From Chitinophaga nivalis (GTDB taxonomy: Bacteria; Bacteroidota; Bacteroidia; Chitinophagales; Chitinophagaceae), in the NCBI RefSeq assembly GCF_025989125.1, contig NZ_JAPDNR010000001.1:2586301-2650300 (forward strand): a DNA stretch of 64,000 nt. Direction: 5' to 3'. Of this stretch, positions 60,760 to 64,000 are shown piece by piece. The stretch's first letter is position 1. Every line of letters starts with the position of its first letter. Under the pieces are notes generated by a model. That model was not told the origin of the DNA, made no database searches, and saw only the letters and a program-made list of their open reading frames with translations. The translations under genes and the position numbers were made by a program.

Positions 60760-63700
60760 ATGAAAAAGAATTACCAATTATTATTCACATGGGTAGGTTG
60801 CCTGCTGGCATTCCTGTCGGTGGCGGTACAGGTAGCGGCGCAGAGTACAACATCCTCCGCTGTACAGGGGATTGTAAAAAATAATAATGATGAACCTATG
60901 CCCGGCGCCAGTGTTACCGTTACCTACGCTGCTACCGGCTCAAGATATCAGGCACGTACGTCTGAAAAAGGTACTTTCTATCTGCAGAATCTGCCGGTAG
61001 GCGGACCTTATAAAATAGAAGTCAGTTTTCTTGGATACCGCAATTTTGTTGATGATAAAGTATACCTGGCATTAGGACAAGCCTATAACGTGAAGGTATA
61101 TATGAGCGAAGAAAAAGGACAGTTACAACAGGTAGAAGTGAAAGGCAACCGCCACTCTTCTCCCCATGATGCTTCCAAAACCGGTGCCGGCCAGAATATC
61201 AGCCGTTCCCAGCTGGACAGGATGCCCACGCTGAACAGATCCCTGTCGGATTTTACCAGGCTGGTACCGCAATCCAGCGGACTTTCTTTTGGTGGCCGTA
61301 ACAACCGTTATAACAATATACAGATCGATGGTTCCCAGAACAACGATATCATGGGCTACGGTGTAGGTGGTGGTGTTACCACCGGTGCACCAGGTGGCCA
61401 GGCTGGCACACAGCCGATCAGTCTGGATGCTATCGACGAGATACAGGTAGTACTGGCGCCATTCGATGTAAAACAAGGTAGCTTCACAGGCGCTGGTATC
61501 AATGCGGTAACACGTCGTGGTACCAACACCTGGAGTGGTTCCGTATATGCCTATGGTAAAAACCAGGGCCTGATGGGTCTTAGCCCGGATGACAACAGAC
61601 AAAAATACAATGCCTTCCAGGATGGACAGCTGGGATTTCGTCTCGGTGGTGCGATCGTGAAAAACAAACTGTTCTTTTTTGTAAACGGAGAAACCAGCTA
61701 TCGCAGTGAACCACTGTTGTATCGTGCGGGCCGTGGTAAAGGGGCTGCAGATGAATCCACCATCTCTTACAATATGGCGCAGCAGCTGGCCGATACCCTG
61801 CGTTCCCGGTTTGGCTACGAACCAGGCAAGTTTGAAGACATCACCAAAGTAACCAGCAGCAATAAATTTTTTATCCGCCTGGACTATACCATCAATGACC
61901 GTAACAGGCTTACTTTACGACATAATTTTGTGAATGCCCGTCGCGATGATATTACCAATGGCGCCAATGCACTGCGCTTTGAGAACAACAAATATATTCA
62001 GACTAATAAAACCAACGTAACGGTAGCAGAGCTGAATACTTACTTCTCTGAAAACGTATCCAACAACCTGATCGTAGGTTATACCAGTGTAAAAGATAAC
62101 CGGGAAATACCCGGCAGTCCGTTCCCGCAGGTAACGATACAGGCAGGTGCAGCAGGTACCCTCGTTGCCGGAACAGAAGGTTATTCTCCGGCTGCACGCC
62201 AGGAACAAAACCTGTTTCAGCTCACAGATAATTTGTCGTGGTTAAAAGATAAGCATCATTTTACCTTTGGTACACAGAATGAGTATTTCCGTTTTGATAA
62301 CCTGTTTCTGCAGAACGTATGGGGCAATTATCAATATAGCAGTCTGGATGCTTTCCTGAATAACCAGGCGCCGAATTTATATCAGCTTACTTATTCCAAA
62401 TTACCGGGTGTATCTGTACCTCCTTCTGTATTCAGATCCCTGCAACTGGGTTTCTATGCACAGGATGAGTATACCGTGATGGAAGGACTGAAAATAACCG
62501 CTGGCTTGCGCGCAGATATTCCGGTGTTCCTCGATAAACCGTTGGCCAATCCTCAGGTAGCTGCCGGCTTCATCAACGAAGGATACAAAACGGATATGCG
62601 TCCTAAAACAAGGGTGCTGTTATCTCCCCGGTTGGGCTTTAACTGGGATATCAACAAAAACGGAAATACGATCATCCGTGGTGGTACCGGTATCTTCACT
62701 GGTCGTTTGCCTTACGTTTGGCTGGCCAATGCCTATAACAATACCGGTGTAGATCTGGGTCGTATCAATGCTACAGGTGCTGCCGCAGCAGGTGTACGTT
62801 TCAACAGTGATGTCAATAATCAACCACGTCCGAATGCAGTGGCTACCTCCGAAATCGATCTCACAGATCCTAACTTCCGGATGCCACAGGTATGGCGTAC
62901 CAGCCTGGCGGTAGATCAGCAGTTGCCCTGGCAGATCACCGGTACCCTGGAAGCTATCTACAGCAAGGACATGAATGCACCTTTCATTCAAGACCTGAAC
63001 CTCGTAGAACCTAAAGCCAAACTGGGCGGCGACGGGAGAGACCAATACCCGGCTGGTAATGCGAGATTACGTTTCCCGGAGTATACCAACGTATTTTTAC
63101 TGACCAATACCAATAAAGGTTATCAGTATAGTCTGACCGCCAAACTGGAAAGAAATGTTGCCAACGGCGTGTCTGCATCCGCAGCGTATACCTATGGCCA
63201 GGCAAAGGATATCTCCAGCATGAACTCTACGATTGCTTCTACCAATTTCAGGAACAATACCATTACCAATAATCCGAATTATCCGCAGCTGACCTATTCA
63301 GACTGGAACCTGGATCACCGTATCATTGCCACACTGTCGTATCGGGTGACCTATCTGAAACACCTGGCCACTACTATTGGCCTCGTATACAATGGTCAGT
63401 CAGGACTGCCTTATACCTATCGCGTGAACGCCGATATTAACGGTGACGGACAAACGCAGAATGATGCGATGTACATTCCTAAAGACATCAGCGATATCGT
63501 ACTGGTACCCAATAATGCACAGGACAAACGTACCCCGCAGGAGATCTATGCACAGCTGAACAGCTTCATCGAGCAGGATCCTTACCTGAGCAAACACCGG
63601 GGTGAATACGCCGGCCGTAATGCAGCCCGTACACCCTGGACGCATATCGTAGATCTGCACGTTGCACAGGACGTACTGTTGAAAATGGGTAAAAAAACAC

Positions 63701-63966
63701 ATGCCCTGCAGATTGCTTTCGATGTATTCAACTTTACCAATATGCTGAACCGTAACTGGGGCCTGGTAAAACTGCCTTCCATCACTACTACCCAGCTGCC
63801 GGCTACCCTGAGCGGCGCGGTATTGGTATACAAAGGAATGGAAGCAGCATCACCTGCAGGTATAAGCCGCCCGATGTACAGCTATGTACCGGTAAACGGA
63901 TCATTTGTGAATGCACCGGTTGAATCAAGATGGAGAGGTCAGTTGTCTGTACGATACAGCTTCTGA
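60760..63966 (+). CDS. TonB-dependent receptor, carboxypeptidase-regulatory/Oar-like
   Basis: The 1068-residue protein has a signal peptide (about 1-27), a carboxypeptidase-regulatory-like domain (about 33-120; VQGIVKNNNDEPMPGASVTV), and a plug domain (about 140-255; QLDRMPTLNRSLSDFTRLVP, GINAVTRRGTNTWSGSVY). The rest is a large barrel with an aromatic C-terminus (RWRGQLSVRYSF). It lacks the STN domain of the receptor at 11477 and lacks the SusC-type signatures; its layout is that of Oar-like receptors. No SusD gene follows in the 34 bases that remain in the window. Ligand unknown. Confidence 0.93.
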   Translation: MKKNYQLLFTWVGCLLAFLSVAVQVAAQSTTSSAVQGIVKNNNDEPMPGASVTVTYAATGSRYQARTSEKGTFYLQNLPVGGPYKIEVSFLGYRNFVDDKVYLALGQAYNVKVYMSEEKGQLQQVEVKGNRHSSPHDASKTGAGQNISRSQLDRMPTLNRSLSDFTRLVPQSSGLSFGGRNNRYNNIQIDGSQNNDIMGYGVGGGVTTGAPGGQAGTQPISLDAIDEIQVVLAPFDVKQGSFTGAGINAVTRRGTNTWSGSVYAYGKNQGLMGLSPDDNRQKYNAFQDGQLGFRLGGAIVKNKLFFFVNGETSYRSEPLLYRAGRGKGAADESTISYNMAQQLADTLRSRFGYEPGKFEDITKVTSSNKFFIRLDYTINDRNRLTLRHNFVNARRDDITNGANALRFENNKYIQTNKTNVTVAELNTYFSENVSNNLIVGYTSVKDNREIPGSPFPQVTIQAGAAGTLVAGTEGYSPAARQEQNLFQLTDNLSWLKDKHHFTFGTQNEYFRFDNLFLQNVWGNYQYSSLDAFLNNQAPNLYQLTYSKLPGVSVPPSVFRSLQLGFYAQDEYTVMEGLKITAGLRADIPVFLDKPLANPQVAAGFINEGYKTDMRPKTRVLLSPRLGFNWDINKNGNTIIRGGTGIFTGRLPYVWLANAYNNTGVDLGRINATGAAAAGVRFNSDVNNQPRPNAVATSEIDLTDPNFRMPQVWRTSLAVDQQLPWQITGTLEAIYSKDMNAPFIQDLNLVEPKAKLGGDGRDQYPAGNARLRFPEYTNVFLLTNTNKGYQYSLTAKLERNVANGVSASAAYTYGQAKDISSMNSTIASTNFRNNTITNNPNYPQLTYSDWNLDHRIIATLSYRVTYLKHLATTIGLVYNGQSGLPYTYRVNADINGDGQTQNDAMYIPKDISDIVLVPNNAQDKRTPQEIYAQLNSFIEQDPYLSKHRGEYAGRNAARTPWTHIVDLHVAQDVLLKMGKKTHALQIAFDVFNFTNMLNRNWGLVKLPSITTTQLPATLSGAVLVYKGMEAASPAGISRPMYSYVPVNGSFVNAPVESRWRGQLSVRYSF

Positions 63967-64000
63967 TAAAATATGGGATAAATAGTTTTAAAAGTCCTCC

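Overview
The window looks like chromosome of a Chitinophaga-type member of the Bacteroidota (Chitinophagaceae). The signs are two ECF-sigma/FecR/TonB-receptor units (one a full SusC/SusD pair with an STN signalling domain), a giant secreted protein ending in a type IX secretion (Por) sorting domain, many SPII lipoproteins, LytTR-type two-component genes, promoter boxes close to the Bacteroidota -7 consensus TAnnTTTG, and no obvious Shine-Dalgarno sequences. No tRNA, rRNA, CRISPR array, insertion sequence or prophage was seen.

Layout. 1-9.5 kb: small-molecule and redox housekeeping genes (quinone-type oxidoreductases, AraC and Crp/Fnr regulators, polyprenyl synthetase, a SAM-methyltransferase-like gene, DUF1415, phosphoesterase, secreted hydrolase). 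9.6-16.5 kb: ECF sigma, FecR, SusC and SusD nutrient-uptake operon closed by a strong hairpin. 16.5-20.4 kb, minus strand: LytS-like kinase, LytTR regulator, secreted intradiol dioxygenase, a hypothetical gene and a Gre-factor-like gene. 20.5-22.2 kb: a secreted protein of unknown function. 22.4-27.4 kb: a tandem array of five paralogous lipoproteins with YD-like repeats, with an inverted repeat in each of the four gaps. 27.9-39.7 kb: AraC regulator, DUF885 peptidase, J-domain protein, AidB-like acyl-CoA dehydrogenase, a reduced PLP-fold-like protein, an unknown propeller-like protein, a small crystallin-like protein, an M48 peptidase and another secreted unknown. 39.7-42.3 kb, minus strand: a compact terpene operon (alcohol dehydrogenase, GXWXG/DUF4334 protein, class I terpene synthase) behind a short perfect inverted repeat. 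42.6-52.8 kb: three small double-glycine-leader peptides (RiPP-precursor-like) surrounding a 2816-residue secreted protein made of a triplicated module: long IPT domain, seven-motif FG-GAP propeller, IPT array. 53-55.8 kb: AraC, monooxygenase-like, GNAT and Crp/Fnr genes. 55.8-58.5 kb, minus strand: a quinone/catechol detoxification operon resembling the MhqO/MhqD set plus pirin, with a three-half-site operator candidate. 58.6-58.9 kb: a truncated and frameshifted haloperoxidase pseudogene. 59.0-64 kb: a second ECF sigma, FecR and TonB-receptor unit, whose receptor lacks an STN domain.

The parts most worth a second look are the lipoprotein array with its hairpins, the giant triplicated T9SS protein among orphan peptide precursors, the terpene operon with its operator, and the quinone operon with its palindromic operator. 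All functions were assigned by reading motifs in the sequence; no database search was possible.
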